From an uncultured Actinomycetes bacterium (GTDB lineage: Bacteria; Actinomycetota; Thermoleophilia; Miltoncostaeales; Miltoncostaeaceae): DNA of 64,000 nucleotides. The notes under the pieces were generated by a model that saw nothing but the letters and a program-made list of their open reading frames with translations, searched no databases and was not told where the DNA came from. Below, piece by piece: positions 41,554 to 49,720 of this stretch. The translations under genes were made by a program, and so were the position numbers. Within the stretch, counting starts at the first letter, position 1; every line of letters begins with the position of its first letter. The stretch covers positions 1 to 64,000 of the forward strand of contig CAITWD010000017.1 in the NCBI GenBank assembly GCA_903896045.1. Reading direction: 5' to 3'.

Positions 41554-43533
41554 TTATGAGAACAGCCGGCCTGCGGCGTCGACGACGGCGTCGACGGTGA
41601 TGCCGAGGTGTTCCATCACCTGGTCGCCTGGTGCGGATGCGCCAAATCGATCGATCGCAATGACCGTTCCCTCGAGCCCGGTAAAGCGATGCCACCCAAG
41701 CGATGCGGCAGCTTCAATCGCCACTCGCTTGGTCATCGATGGTGGGAGTACCTCGTGCTGGTACGCCTGATCTTGGGCCGCAAAGAGTTCCCAACTCGGA
41801 AGGCTTACCACGCGTGCGGAGATTCCGCGCTCGGCGAGCACTGTGCGGGCGGCCATGACCACCTGCACCTCACTCCCGGTGGCGAGCAAAATGCAGTCGT
41901 TCCCATCTGCAACGACATAGCCACCCCGCGATGCACCAGCGATCGGTGGCAGCGTCGGGAGCCCTTGCCGCGACAACACAAGCACCGTCGGTCCAGTGGT
42001 GCGCTCGATTGCGGTCGTCCAGGCGGCGACAACCTCTGTCGCATCGGCTGGACGCAGCACCACGAGCCCGGGGATTGCCCGCAACCCTGCGAGTTGCTCG
42101 ACGGGTTGGTGGGTTGGTCCATCCTCGCCGACGCCGACCGAATCATGGGTGTAGACAAATACGACCGGCAGATGCTGGAGCGCCGCCATCCGGATCGTGT
42201 TTTTCATGTAATCGGAAAATATGAGAAAGGTCGAACAGACCGGACGGATCCCACCGTGCGCCGCGAGTCCATTGGTGATGCCGCCCATCGCATGCTCTCG
42301 CACCCCAAATCGCAGGTTGCGACCGGCGAAGTTGGTGGAGGTGACGTCGCTACTGTCCTTGATGGTGGTGTTTGTCGAGCTCGAAAGGTCAGCCGCGCCC
42401 TGCACAAGTTCCGGAATCCGGCGAGCCAGCGCATTGAGCACCGTGCCTCCGGATGCACGCGTGGCAATCGATTCACCCTCGGCAAAGCTGGGAATATCGG
42501 CGTCCCAGTCAATCGGCAAGAGCCCGTCGACACGACGCAAGAAGTCATCTGCCAACGCAGGATGAGCGGCGGTGTAGTCGGCAAACAACGTCTGCCATTC
42601 GTCATTGAGTCGTGTGCCCCGCGCCTGCATATGCGCTGCCCACCTCGCAACATCAGGCGGGATTGCAAACTGCGCATCCTCGGGCCATCCGTAGGCGCGC
42701 TTGGTGGCTGCAACCTCTTCGGGGCCGAGGGGTGAGCCATGTGCGGAGGAGCTGTCCTGCTTGGACGGGGAGCCGAAGCCGATATGCGTCTTGGTGACCA
42801 CGAGCGTCGGTCGCCCATCAGCGCGTTGGGCCTGGGTCAGCACCTCGTCGATGTGCGCAAGATCGTTGCCATCACTGATTTCGAGCACACGCCACCCCGC
42901 GGCAGCGAACCGCATCGGCACATCCTCGCTCCATGAGAGCGCAGTTGGACCATCCAAGCTAATGGAGTTGTCGTCATAAATGACGGTGAGCTTGTCGAGT
43001 GCGAGGTGGCCTGCCAGAGCGGCCGCTTCGTACGAGATCCCTTCCATCAGGTCCCCGTCTGAGCAGATGCACCAGGTGCGGTGGTCGACCACGGTGTGCC
43101 CGTCGCGGTTGAACTCTTCGGCGAGCAGACGTTCGGCGAGGGCGAGCCCGACCGCGTTGGCAAAACCTTGCCCTAACGGACCGGTGGTGACCTCCACCCC
43201 CGGCGTATCGCCCCGCTCTGGGTGGCCGGGAGTCGCCGATCCCCACTGGCGAAACTGTTCGAGATCCTCAAGTGAGAGCGCGTATCCAGTCACATGGAGC
43301 AGTGAATACAACAGTGCCGAGGCGTGGCCCGGTGACAGCACAAAGCGGTCGCGGTTGGTCCATGCGGGATCGGTGGGATCGAAGCGAAGGTGGTGGCCAA
43401 AAAGCATCCATCCCACCGGCGCGAGTCCCATTGGTGCGCCAGGGTGTCCGCTGTTTGCACGTTGCACAGCGTCGATTGACAGTGTGCGGAGAGTTGTCAC
43501 GACCAATTGGTCGGGAGCGAGTTCGGCGGGCAC
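41554..43533 (-). CDS. tkt: Transketolase
   Basis: This is a 659-residue thiamine-diphosphate enzyme moving two-carbon units between sugar phosphates. Features are SIDAVQRANSGHPGAPMGLAP at the N-terminus, TPGHPERGDTPGVEVTTGPLGQG near residues 105-127, the ThDP motif GDGDLMEGISYEAAALAGHL (as SDGDLMEG) near residue 160, FGVREHAMGGITNGLA with catalytic Glu near residue 413, and THDSVGVGEDGPTHQP near residue 465. I use GTG 43533, which has AAAGG 5 bases upstream; GTG 43539 overlaps that site. It heads the pentose phosphate run. Transaldolase is not encoded here. Confidence 0.97.
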   Translation of the reverse strand: MPAELAPDQLVVTTLRTLSIDAVQRANSGHPGAPMGLAPVGWMLFGHHLRFDPTDPAWTNRDRFVLSPGHASALLYSLLHVTGYALSLEDLEQFRQWGSATPGHPERGDTPGVEVTTGPLGQGFANAVGLALAERLLAEEFNRDGHTVVDHRTWCICSDGDLMEGISYEAAALAGHLALDKLTVIYDDNSISLDGPTALSWSEDVPMRFAAAGWRVLEISDGNDLAHIDEVLTQAQRADGRPTLVVTKTHIGFGSPSKQDSSSAHGSPLGPEEVAATKRAYGWPEDAQFAIPPDVARWAAHMQARGTRLNDEWQTLFADYTAAHPALADDFLRRVDGLLPIDWDADIPSFAEGESIATRASGGTVLNALARRIPELVQGAADLSSSTNTTIKDSSDVTSTNFAGRNLRFGVREHAMGGITNGLAAHGGIRPVCSTFLIFSDYMKNTIRMAALQHLPVVFVYTHDSVGVGEDGPTHQPVEQLAGLRAIPGLVVLRPADATEVVAAWTTAIERTTGPTVLVLSRQGLPTLPPIAGASRGGYVVADGNDCILLATGSEVQVVMAARTVLAERGISARVVSLPSWELFAAQDQAYQHEVLPPSMTKRVAIEAAASLGWHRFTGLEGTVIAIDRFGASAPGDQVMEHLGITVDAVVDAAGRLFS

Positions 43534-43695
43534 GCGCACCTTTCATTACGGAATCACGGAACCAGGTCAGTCTACCGACCGCACAGAGGTTCCTCGCGGC
43601 GCCGAGCGCGCCTGTAACGGGCTCGCGGCGTGGATGCAGGTTGGGCAACCCGATAGTCTTTGCACTGACGAATCGGCGTTTTGTGGAGGCAATTG

Positions 43696-44637
43696 ATGGC
43701 AGATACGATGCGCGCACTGGTGACCCATGAGTGGGGCGATCCAGAGCAAATGCGGCTTGAGCAGGTGCCGCGTCCGGAGGCGGGCGACGGGGAGCTTCTC
43801 GTCCGCGTGGAGGCAGCGGGTATCAATCCCGTTGATTGGAAGACGCGACGCAGCGGTGGGCTCATGGCGAGTCGTGGCGTCGCGCCGCCGGTCATTCTGG
43901 GCTGGGATATTTCCGGAGTTGTGGAGGCAGTTGGGGCGGGTGTTGACGGATTCGCCGTCGGCGATGAGGTCTTTGGCCTTCCGTTGTTTCCCAAGGTCGC
44001 AGGTGGATATGCCGAGTACGTGGCAGCGCCGGCTGCCGATTTGGCACACAAGCCCTCCAACATCACCCACGTTGAGGCCGCCTCATTGCCCCTTGCCGCG
44101 CTCACCGCGCTGCAGGCAATTGAGATTGCAGAGCTCGCTGCGGGCCAGTTGATTTTGGTCCACGCCGCAGCAGGTGGCGTCGGATCGCTCGCGGTGCAGA
44201 TCGCCAAGGCGCGCGGGGCCCGGGTGGCAGGGACCGCATCAACGAGCAATCAGGACACCTTGCGTGAGCTCGGTGTGGACCTTCCGATCGATTACACAAC
44301 CACCCAATTTGAGGACGTCGTGCACGATGCGGATGTGGTGCTCGAGTGCATAGGTGGAGAGACTCGCCAGCGCTCATGGGGGGTGCTGCGCAGAGGCGGA
44401 ATCATGGTGTCCATTCTTGGACCGCTTCCGCAAGAAGATGCGGATGCCCATGGTGTCCGCGGCACGAACATGCTGGTGCATCCGAGCGGCGCTCAGATGG
44501 CGCAGATTGCCGAGCTTGTCACCTCGGGCGCACTGCGTCCGCTCGTGCAGGAGGTCTTCCCGTTTGCCCGTGCCGCCGATGCGCATCGTGCATCGGAGAC
44601 GGGGCATGCGCGCGGCAAGTTGGTGCTGATTCCGTAG
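43696..44637 (+). CDS. NADPH:quinone reductase-like medium-chain oxidoreductase
   Basis: This is a 313-residue zinc-free medium-chain dehydrogenase/reductase of the quinone oxidoreductase (QOR) group. The catalytic GroES-like domain has VEAAGINPVDWKTRRSG near residue 40. The Rossmann domain has VHAAAGGVGSLAVQIAKARGA near residue 150 with the AxxGGVG cofactor loop, and the end is HARGKLVLIP. Zinc-ligating Cys/His are absent, as in QOR. The ATG at 43696 has GGAGG 6 bases before it; the 5-codon longer frame lacks one. The gene is divergent from tkt across 162 bases, which contain a TAGTCT -10-like element. It is closed by a strong terminator. Confidence 0.93.
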   Translation: MADTMRALVTHEWGDPEQMRLEQVPRPEAGDGELLVRVEAAGINPVDWKTRRSGGLMASRGVAPPVILGWDISGVVEAVGAGVDGFAVGDEVFGLPLFPKVAGGYAEYVAAPAADLAHKPSNITHVEAASLPLAALTALQAIEIAELAAGQLILVHAAAGGVGSLAVQIAKARGARVAGTASTSNQDTLRELGVDLPIDYTTTQFEDVVHDADVVLECIGGETRQRSWGVLRRGGIMVSILGPLPQEDADAHGVRGTNMLVHPSGAQMAQIAELVTSGALRPLVQEVFPFARAADAHRASETGHARGKLVLIP

Positions 44638-44650
44638 GCAGCGTGAATGG

Positions 44651-44683
44651 GTGACGCGGCACAGGACTGCCGCGTCACCTTTT
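44651..44683 (+). terminator. Intrinsic terminator after the quinone reductase gene
   Basis: GTGACGCGGCA (44651-44661) and TGCCGCGTCAC (44668-44678) form a perfect 11-bp stem with a 6-base loop, followed by CTTTTG. It starts 13 bases after the stop codon. Confidence 0.85.
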
Positions 44684-44773
44684 GTGCTCGGCCTCAAGGC
44701 GTTGACCACTGCGTCGTCGGACCACCTTCCCGCCGGTCTGGCCGAGAGGCGTGAAACAATCATCCCTAGATCA

Positions 44774-45271
44774 ATGGCACACCACATGACACGGCGAATG
44801 CGACTCTGCGCGTGGGCGGCGGCACTGACGGTTCCCGCACTCTTTGCGCTGTGCGGATGCGGCACGTCCTCGCTCTCCACACCGACGACGACATTCCCGC
44901 ACACCACGATCGTTGGTCCGCAAACATTTCTCAATGACTCGGCTGCCGCGACTGCCTCACTTCGCGATTTTGTCAACGCCCTCTCGGGGAATGGCCCCAC
45001 CCTGACATCTGCCCAAGCGAAGGCGATTTCCCCACTCCTTGATGGTGCGCTGAGACGGGCACAGTTAGAACTTGCCCGGTTGTCTGCGGAACAAGTTGAT
45101 GACGCGCGGCTCGAGACCCAGCGTCACGCGGTAATTGGACCCTTGAGTGCGGTCGTCTCAGAGATGATTGCGATCACCGGATTTGCGCACAGCGGGAACG
45201 CTGTTGCACTGACGCACCGGCTTGCGGGACTTCGCACCCAGCTTGCCGCGCTCTCGCAGGCGGGTATTTAG
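44774..45271 (+). CDS. Small lipoprotein of unknown function
   Basis: This encodes 165 residues from ATG 44774 (ATG 44786 is equally possible). A basic start (HMTRRMRLCAW) leads to a hydrophobic stretch ending ALFALCGCGTSS, a plausible lipobox LCGC with lipidated Cys near residue 29. A Thr/Ser/Pro-rich linker follows, then a helical domain of about 120 residues (LNDSAAATASLRDFVNALSG to RLAGLRTQLAALSQAG) made of heptad-like helices. The protein would be anchored on the outer face of the membrane. I recognise no family. A longer frame beginning at 44651 starts within a terminator and is rejected. Confidence 0.65.
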   Translation: MAHHMTRRMRLCAWAAALTVPALFALCGCGTSSLSTPTTTFPHTTIVGPQTFLNDSAAATASLRDFVNALSGNGPTLTSAQAKAISPLLDGALRRAQLELARLSAEQVDDARLETQRHAVIGPLSAVVSEMIAITGFAHSGNAVALTHRLAGLRTQLAALSQAGI

Positions 45272-45292
45272 GCGCAGCCGGTGGGTTGGGGT

Positions 45293-45327
45293 GACCCCGC
45301 GAGGGAATGTGCGCTCCCGCGGGGGTC
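45293..45327. terminator. Hairpin between convergent lipoprotein and Crp/Fnr genes
   Basis: GACCCCGCGAGGGA (45293-45306) and TCCCGCGGGGGTC (45315-45327) pair with one bulge in each arm over about twelve base pairs. It sits in the 60 bases between two converging stop codons and can serve both. There is no U-run. Confidence 0.55.
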
Positions 45328-45331
45328 CCGA

Positions 45332-46063
45332 TTACGCAGCGCGCGCAGGCGCGACGGGGGGAACCGCATGCCACGGAATGGTGATGATGCGTCCATCCAT
45401 GGTGATCTGTCCATTTGCGCGGAGTTTGGCAAGCCCGGTGGTGACCGCCTCACGCGATGCACCGACAAGTGATGCCCATTGGGCATGGGTGAGATCCAGA
45501 CGTACCTCGATCCCCTGCGCATTGGCGATACCGAAACGATCCCCGAGCTGATACACGCGGGCCCGCAGGCGGTCCTCGACACGCATTTCGCTGATCAGCG
45601 CAGTCGTTGTCGAAAGCGCAGCGACGCGCTGGGAGAGCACGTGGGCGAGATTGCGCCCCAGCTTTGGATATCTGGAGATCAATGCCTCGAGGGTCTGTCC
45701 TGACAGGGGAGAGATTGCTGCGTCTTTCAACGCGGTGATGGATGGAGTGTGGGTACTGCCAAGGGTCGAATAGACGCAACCCTCATCGAGGATCGAGGTC
45801 ATCACCTCGTGTCCGGAGTCGGTGGTGTCGAATTCTGCGACGTGGCCTGAGCGGATCACATAGAGGTGGTCGGGGCGTAGGAGCGCTTCGGGTGTGTCTG
45901 AACCGCGCTGCCAGCGAACGATGGGGAGACGGTGTTCGAGCATTTGTCGATCTGTATCGGGGAGATCGTAAAACAGTTCAATTCGGGTAAGGCTCAGACG
46001 ATCGGCCGCACGTGGAAGCCGGAGGGTCGTCGAGGGGGTGAGGTCGTTCAATGCGGTAGCCAT
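45332..46063 (-). CDS. Crp/Fnr-family transcription regulator
   Basis: This is a 243-residue regulator with an N-terminal cyclic-nucleotide-binding-type beta roll (about residues 30-145: LYVIRSGHVAEFDTTDSGHEVMTSILDEG), a long dimer helix, and a C-terminal winged helix with the recognition region WASLVGASREAVTTGLAKLR near residues 195-214. There is no Fnr-type Cys cluster at the N-terminus, and the cAMP-binding Arg-Ser pair is not obvious, so the ligand is unknown. The usual GASRExVxxxLxxL pattern is well kept. Its upstream region (46064-46162) carries repeated GGAACGGTNAAT elements that could be its own binding sites. Confidence 0.9.
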   Translation of the reverse strand: MATALNDLTPSTTLRLPRAADRLSLTRIELFYDLPDTDRQMLEHRLPIVRWQRGSDTPEALLRPDHLYVIRSGHVAEFDTTDSGHEVMTSILDEGCVYSTLGSTHTPSITALKDAAISPLSGQTLEALISRYPKLGRNLAHVLSQRVAALSTTTALISEMRVEDRLRARVYQLGDRFGIANAQGIEVRLDLTHAQWASLVGASREAVTTGLAKLRANGQITMDGRIITIPWHAVPPVAPARAA

Positions 46064-46089
46064 GCAAGCACTGTCGCAACCGAGTGTTA

Positions 46090-46146
46090 GGAACGGTTAA
46101 TCGAATGCATAAGACTTGGCGCAGGAACGGTAATGATTCGGTAATG
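46090..46146. repeat. Direct repeats upstream of the Crp/Fnr gene
   Basis: AGGAACGGTTAAT occurs at 46090-46102, AGGAACGGTAATG at 46123-46135 and CGGTAATG again at 46139-46146. The first two repeats start 33 bases apart, about three helical turns. They lie 27-83 bases before the regulator's start codon and may be operator sites. Confidence 0.5.
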
Positions 46147-46162
46147 CCGCGCGTGACGGACG

Positions 46163-46933
46163 CTACGGTGCTGGCCAGCTTCCGCGCTCAGATACTCGCC
46201 GGCTCAGGTACATCAGACTCACGCCGAGGCTTGCGACGGGAGTGACGACGGTCCAGGCAAGGCATGTCGCCAGCCCCCGAAGAACAATTCCACTATCCCC
46301 GTTGATGGATGTCAGCGTCAAGTCCACAAGGTCCGTCAGAACAAGCGCCCCGAGCGCAACGGTGATCTGAATGGCAAGATATCCGGCCAACAGCCACCAG
46401 AACGCACCCTTTGCGAGGGCTGCACTCCGCGCGAGGGCGCTGCGCAGACCAAGTGACTCGACAACAGCGACAATGGGCGCAAATAGCCATACGACGGCAA
46501 GATAAATACCCGGGATCAAGAGCGCGAGTCCGCCGATGACAATTCCCACGGAGCTCACGACCACCACAGCGGCAAGTGGCCAAAAGCGGAGGCCAACCCG
46601 TTCAAGCGCGCTTCCTGCATGGGCGGGCATTCCGGCAAACAACTGCATTGCGATGACCGCCGTTGCGGCGATGGAAAGTGGTCCCAGCAACAACTGCGGA
46701 AGCAGGCTCAACAGCCCCTGCATCACCGCGCGGGTGCCTGAGTGGGTTCCATAGGCGAGTTGCCCACCGACCGAGAGCACCAGATTGGGGACCGTGCTGA
46801 TCAGCGCAATTCCGAGGACTGCGCCCGGCGCCGCGCGATACATCTCGAGCGCGATCCGCATGATCGCCCCGAGCCGGAGCGGGGCGGCAGCAGGAGGCGT
46901 AAATCGGGACGGGACGACGGGGTCTTGGCTCAC
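46163..46933 (-). CDS. Multi-pass membrane protein (YciC/DUF-like)
   Basis: This is a 256-residue predicted inner-membrane protein with about six helices after a 30-residue polar, Pro/Ala-rich N-terminus. LRLGAIMRIALEMYRAAPGAVLGIAL at the start, the PGIYLAVVWLFAPIVAVVE segment near residues 140-158, and RSALARSAALAKGAFWWLL are the layout of YciC-like or glycerophosphodiester-phosphodiesterase membrane-domain proteins, which have no known enzymatic site. It begins in the ATGA overlap with the Cys-motif gene upstream and is the last gene of a three-gene operon headed by the MqnD-like gene. Confidence 0.75.
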   Translation of the reverse strand: MSQDPVVPSRFTPPAAAPLRLGAIMRIALEMYRAAPGAVLGIALISTVPNLVLSVGGQLAYGTHSGTRAVMQGLLSLLPQLLLGPLSIAATAVIAMQLFAGMPAHAGSALERVGLRFWPLAAVVVVSSVGIVIGGLALLIPGIYLAVVWLFAPIVAVVESLGLRSALARSAALAKGAFWWLLAGYLAIQITVALGALVLTDLVDLTLTSINGDSGIVLRGLATCLAWTVVTPVASLGVSLMYLSRRVSERGSWPAP

Positions 46934-47364
46934 CGATCGCGCTCGTCAAATGGCACCGATTCTGCGGCCAGATCATCGATGTCGCGCCCGGTGCTCTGGA
47001 GAAAAAATGGCGTCAAAAGGTTCAGAGTATGGCGGCACGCAGGGCAGATCGGAAGTGGCGGGGGCGATGGCAATTCAGGGTGCTCGCCGGTGAGTGAGTA
47101 CGCCCTACCGACATATTTTTCACATGTCCCACAGCTGCCAAATTTCGCATCGAACCGCACCAGATCCCAGCCGGCCGAAGTGATTTGGGCCAGTAATCCT
47201 TCGGTGTGCTCTGCGTAGGTGGACGCCTCATCAATCAGCGTCTGACGGGCCTCGGGAGTCCAACCCTCCCGGAGCGCGGTTGCAAATGGCTCCGGGGGGT
47301 CGGCAATCTCGCGAAAGCGTTCGGTCCACCGGTCAATTTCGGCGTCCCAATCGCGCGCGGTCAT
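46930..47364 (-). CDS. Cys-motif protein in the MqnD-like operon
   Basis: This encodes 144 residues from ATG 47364; the longer frame begins in the previous gene. An N-terminal helical acidic part (DWDAEIDRWTERFREIADPP) is followed by FDAKFGSCGTCEKYVGRAYSLTG and PPPLPICPACRHTLNLLTP near residues 80-118. The CxxC...PPLPxCPxCRH spacing recalls the metal-binding end of phage Mu F-like minor head proteins (CxxC...PPxHPxCRC), but there is no phage gene nearby. It is probably a zinc-binding cytoplasmic protein. It lies 4 bases after the MqnD-like gene and overlaps the membrane-protein gene, so all three are co-translated. Confidence 0.7.
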   Translation of the reverse strand: MTARDWDAEIDRWTERFREIADPPEPFATALREGWTPEARQTLIDEASTYAEHTEGLLAQITSAGWDLVRFDAKFGSCGTCEKYVGRAYSLTGEHPELPSPPPLPICPACRHTLNLLTPFFLQSTGRDIDDLAAESVPFDERDR

Positions 47365-47368
47365 GTGC

Positions 47369-48217
47369 TTAATCCTCGATGAAGTCCACGGGGACGTCGC
47401 GGTCAATCAGTCCAGCAGCGACGCCACGACGCAGCAATTCAGACACCGCTTCGCGGCCGTCATCGCCGTAATCGAGCGTGCGCTCATTGACATACATCCC
47501 GACAAATTTATCGGCCAGGTCCATATCCAATCCGCGACCAAACTGTTCCGCGTGCACAAGGGCTGGCTGACGGTGATCGAGTGCGTACGCGATGCTGTCG
47601 CGCAACAGGTGCGACAAGCGCGCAAGCGTCTCATCATCGCCAACGTCGCGGCGAACTGCATTTGCGCCCAGTGGAAGAGGAAGCCCACCGGTGAGCTCGT
47701 GCCACCACTCGCCAAGATCGAGGATGTTGATCAGGCCTTGGGTTTGGTAGGTCAACTGCCCCTCATGAATCACGAGGCCGGCATCCACTTCGCCCGACGC
47801 GACGACATCGAGGATCTCATCGAATGGCACGATGACGGGATTTTCGATGCGGCCGATCGCCAGCTGTAATTCGAGAAAGGCACTCGTCCAAGTTCCCGGC
47901 ACCGCGACGCGACGCTGGGGGAGGGTCTTTGGATCAAACTCTTCGCGGGCAACGACCATCGGGCCATACTTCTCGCCCATTGATGCGCCGTGCGGCAGGA
48001 GTCGGTACTTATCGGCGACATAGGCGTAGGCGTGCACCGAGATCGCAGTGACCTCGAGCTGTCCGTCGACCGCCCAACGGTTCAGTGTCTCAATATCGCG
48101 AAGAATGTGTTCAACCCGGAACCCATTCAATGGGATCAAGTCCTGGGCGAGCGCATAGAACATGAATGCGTCGTCAGGGTCAGGGCTGTGGCCGATCCGA
48201 ATTAGCTGCGATGCCAC
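47369..48217 (-). CDS. MqnA/MqnD-family protein (putative 1,4-dihydroxy-6-naphthoate synthase)
   Basis: This is a 282-residue protein with a periplasmic-binding-protein-like fold but no signal peptide, as in MqnA and MqnD of the futalosine route to menaquinone. IGHSPDPDDAFMFYAL (residues 8-23) corresponds to the MqnD start (SPCPNDTFIF in characterised enzymes). VDAGLVIHEGQLTYQTQGL near residue 148 matches the MqnD segment with its conserved His. The expected reaction is cyclic dehypoxanthinyl futalosine to dihydroxynaphthoate. Substitutions in the first motif mean it could instead be a divergent paralogue. No other mqn gene is in the window. Confidence 0.75.
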   Translation of the reverse strand: MASQLIRIGHSPDPDDAFMFYALAQDLIPLNGFRVEHILRDIETLNRWAVDGQLEVTAISVHAYAYVADKYRLLPHGASMGEKYGPMVVAREEFDPKTLPQRRVAVPGTWTSAFLELQLAIGRIENPVIVPFDEILDVVASGEVDAGLVIHEGQLTYQTQGLINILDLGEWWHELTGGLPLPLGANAVRRDVGDDETLARLSHLLRDSIAYALDHRQPALVHAEQFGRGLDMDLADKFVGMYVNERTLDYGDDGREAVSELLRRGVAAGLIDRDVPVDFIED

Positions 48218-48253
48218 GCGTGCTCCTCGTTGCGGTAACTAGTCGCAATCATC

Positions 48254-48820
48254 CTAGTGGGATACGGGCCCCGCGTTGAGATCAACGTCATCAGGGGCCT
48301 TCCAAAACCCGCGAAGTGCGACACCACGCATCAATCCGCCCGGGCCATGGGTGACATTCATACCCACACGGTGCATGACGCCGATCGATCCAAGGTTGTC
48401 GTCGGTGGTGTTCGCGGTCACTCGAGTGACCGTTGGATCAGTAAATGCCCACTCGATCATGGCGATGACCGCCCGCGTTGCGAGTCCTGCGCCGCGGGCT
48501 GCGGGAATCAGGCCGTAGCCGATATCGATGATGCCGCGCTCATCGGGAGGCCCGTGAAAGATCACGTCCCCGACGATGGTCTCATCGAGGTCGCGACGGA
48601 TCCAAAATGCGCCGAAGGGATCGGTGCGGCCTTCGTCGTCTGCGGTGATCACCGCCGCTGCGCAGGCAAGTGACCCATCGGTGGGATATTCGGGCCCCCA
48701 TATGCTGTCGTCGGCCGGCAGGGCAATCAGGATGCTGCGTGCCCCCGCACGATCAATCGGCAGCAGGGTCAGCCCCGGTGCGGTGATGGGGGTGTTATGC
48801 GGTGAAGAAGGTGTCGTCAT
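48254..48820 (-). CDS. GNAT-family N-acetyltransferase (RimJ/RimL-like)
   Basis: This is a 188-residue acetyl-CoA-dependent transferase. After a Thr/Pro-rich start, the GNAT core shows FGAFWIRRDLDETIVGDVIFHG, IDIGYGLIPAARGAGLATRAV near residues 110-130 (the acetyl-CoA loop R-G-A-G-L-A), and VTRVTANTTDDNLGSIGVMHRVGM near residues 145-168, typical of RimJ/RimL types acting on amino termini or small molecules. ATG 48820 lies 26 bases inside the cupin gene, so expression is coupled. It is the last of three overlapping minus-strand genes (hotdog, cupin, GNAT). Confidence 0.9.
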   Translation of the reverse strand: MTTPSSPHNTPITAPGLTLLPIDRAGARSILIALPADDSIWGPEYPTDGSLACAAAVITADDEGRTDPFGAFWIRRDLDETIVGDVIFHGPPDERGIIDIGYGLIPAARGAGLATRAVIAMIEWAFTDPTVTRVTANTTDDNLGSIGVMHRVGMNVTHGPGGLMRGVALRGFWKAPDDVDLNAGPVSH

Positions 48821-49157
48821 GGGAGTACGGAGGGCTGCAGCAGCACAGCATCCGAATATCTGCGCTCGGTGTCGCGGTGAGTTGGTGCCATGCACCCGGA
48901 GGAATCAGAATTGCATCGCCCGGACCAACGGTTCGTGTGACTCCATCAACTTCCATCACACCTTCCCCTTCGAGAAGGAAATAGAGCTCCTCGGCAACGC
49001 GATGGAAGTGTCGTTGGGTCGAGGTCCCTGCAGGGATATGGGCTTCGGCAAGGCTCTGGTTGGCCACCGGCGCATTTGTGCGATCGAGCAGGCTGCGAAT
49101 CGTGCTCCCATCGGCAGTCACAAACGGGATTGCGTCATTGAGTGAGCGGATATCCAT
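48795..49157 (-). CDS. Cupin-domain protein
   Basis: This is a 120-residue single-domain cupin. The first motif reads HFHRVAEELYFLLEGEG near residues 51-67 (His, His and Glu metal ligands). The second reads PGDAILIPPGAWHQLTA near residues 79-95 with the last His. Both are intact, so it should hold a metal such as Fe or Mn. Substrate is unknown; related small cupins include mannose-6-phosphate isomerase-like and sensor domains. The Cys-rich end (MLCCCSPPYS) is notable. It begins 5 bases after the hotdog thioesterase gene and overlaps the GNAT gene. Confidence 0.9.
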   Translation of the reverse strand: MDIRSLNDAIPFVTADGSTIRSLLDRTNAPVANQSLAEAHIPAGTSTQRHFHRVAEELYFLLEGEGVMEVDGVTRTVGPGDAILIPPGAWHQLTATPSADIRMLCCCSPPYSHDDTFFTA

Positions 49158-49162
49158 GAGCG

Positions 49163-49639
49163 CTATGAACTCGACGGAGTGTCGTCAGTTGCATCAGAGG
49201 CAGGTAGTTGCGACCACACCACGCACATCCCTTCGCCTTCTGCGGCGAGTTGATCGTTGGGAAGATGAATTGAGACAACTGCGCGAAAGCCACGCTCGCT
49301 TTTTTGGGTCAATCGCCCGCGTAAGACAAGCGGTGCGCCAATCGGTATCGGTTGGCGCAGCCAATATCGCACCTTTGCCGTCATCCCCCAGATGTTGTGC
49401 GGCGCCCCTGCATACACGAGCATTTCATCGACGAGCAGTCCGACGAGGCCACCGTGAAATCGATCGGGATAGCCCTCTTGATGGGCGCAGGGGGTGTAGG
49501 TGGCAACCGCGTCGGTGCCATCGCGGTAGATCTTCAGCCCCAGCCCATGGTCATTTTCGGGCCCACAGACAAAACAGTGGGGAAAGGCGGGAGGGTTGAG
49601 GAGCGGGAGCGCCTCAAGGTTCTCGGGGAGTGTGGGCAT
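49163..49639 (-). CDS. PaaI-type hotdog-fold thioesterase
   Basis: This is a 158-residue hotdog-fold protein. FPHCFVCGPENDHGLGLKIY near residues 19-38 is a frequent N-terminal Cys pair in actinobacterial members. HGGLVGLLVDEMLVYAG near residues 62-78 is the catalytic HGG...DE segment of PaaI-like acyl-CoA thioesterases, with Asp/Glu as the base. A strand with GMTAKVRYWLRQPIPIG completes the fold. It probably hydrolyses an acyl-CoA in the cytoplasm. The start is the ATG at 49639. It is first of a three-gene operon and divergent from secG across 81 bases. Confidence 0.88.
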   Translation of the reverse strand: MPTLPENLEALPLLNPPAFPHCFVCGPENDHGLGLKIYRDGTDAVATYTPCAHQEGYPDRFHGGLVGLLVDEMLVYAGAPHNIWGMTAKVRYWLRQPIPIGAPLVLRGRLTQKSERGFRAVVSIHLPNDQLAAEGEGMCVVWSQLPASDATDDTPSSS

Positions 49640-49720
49640 GCGTGTCCAGTTCGCTGTTCGGGCACGAGAAAATCAACAAATCGACAAATTGTCCTGGCCT
49701 GTGATGGTAGCGTGTAGGCG

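Noticed and set aside
41608-42735. 375-codon open frame antisense to tkt
   Set aside because: It lies wholly within the transketolase gene, is rich in Cys, Arg and His typical of antisense translation, and has no domain pattern.
46930-47364. Phage minor head protein fragment
   Set aside because: The CxxC...PPLPxC pattern is suggestive, but the gene is translationally coupled to metabolic and membrane genes and no other phage gene is present.
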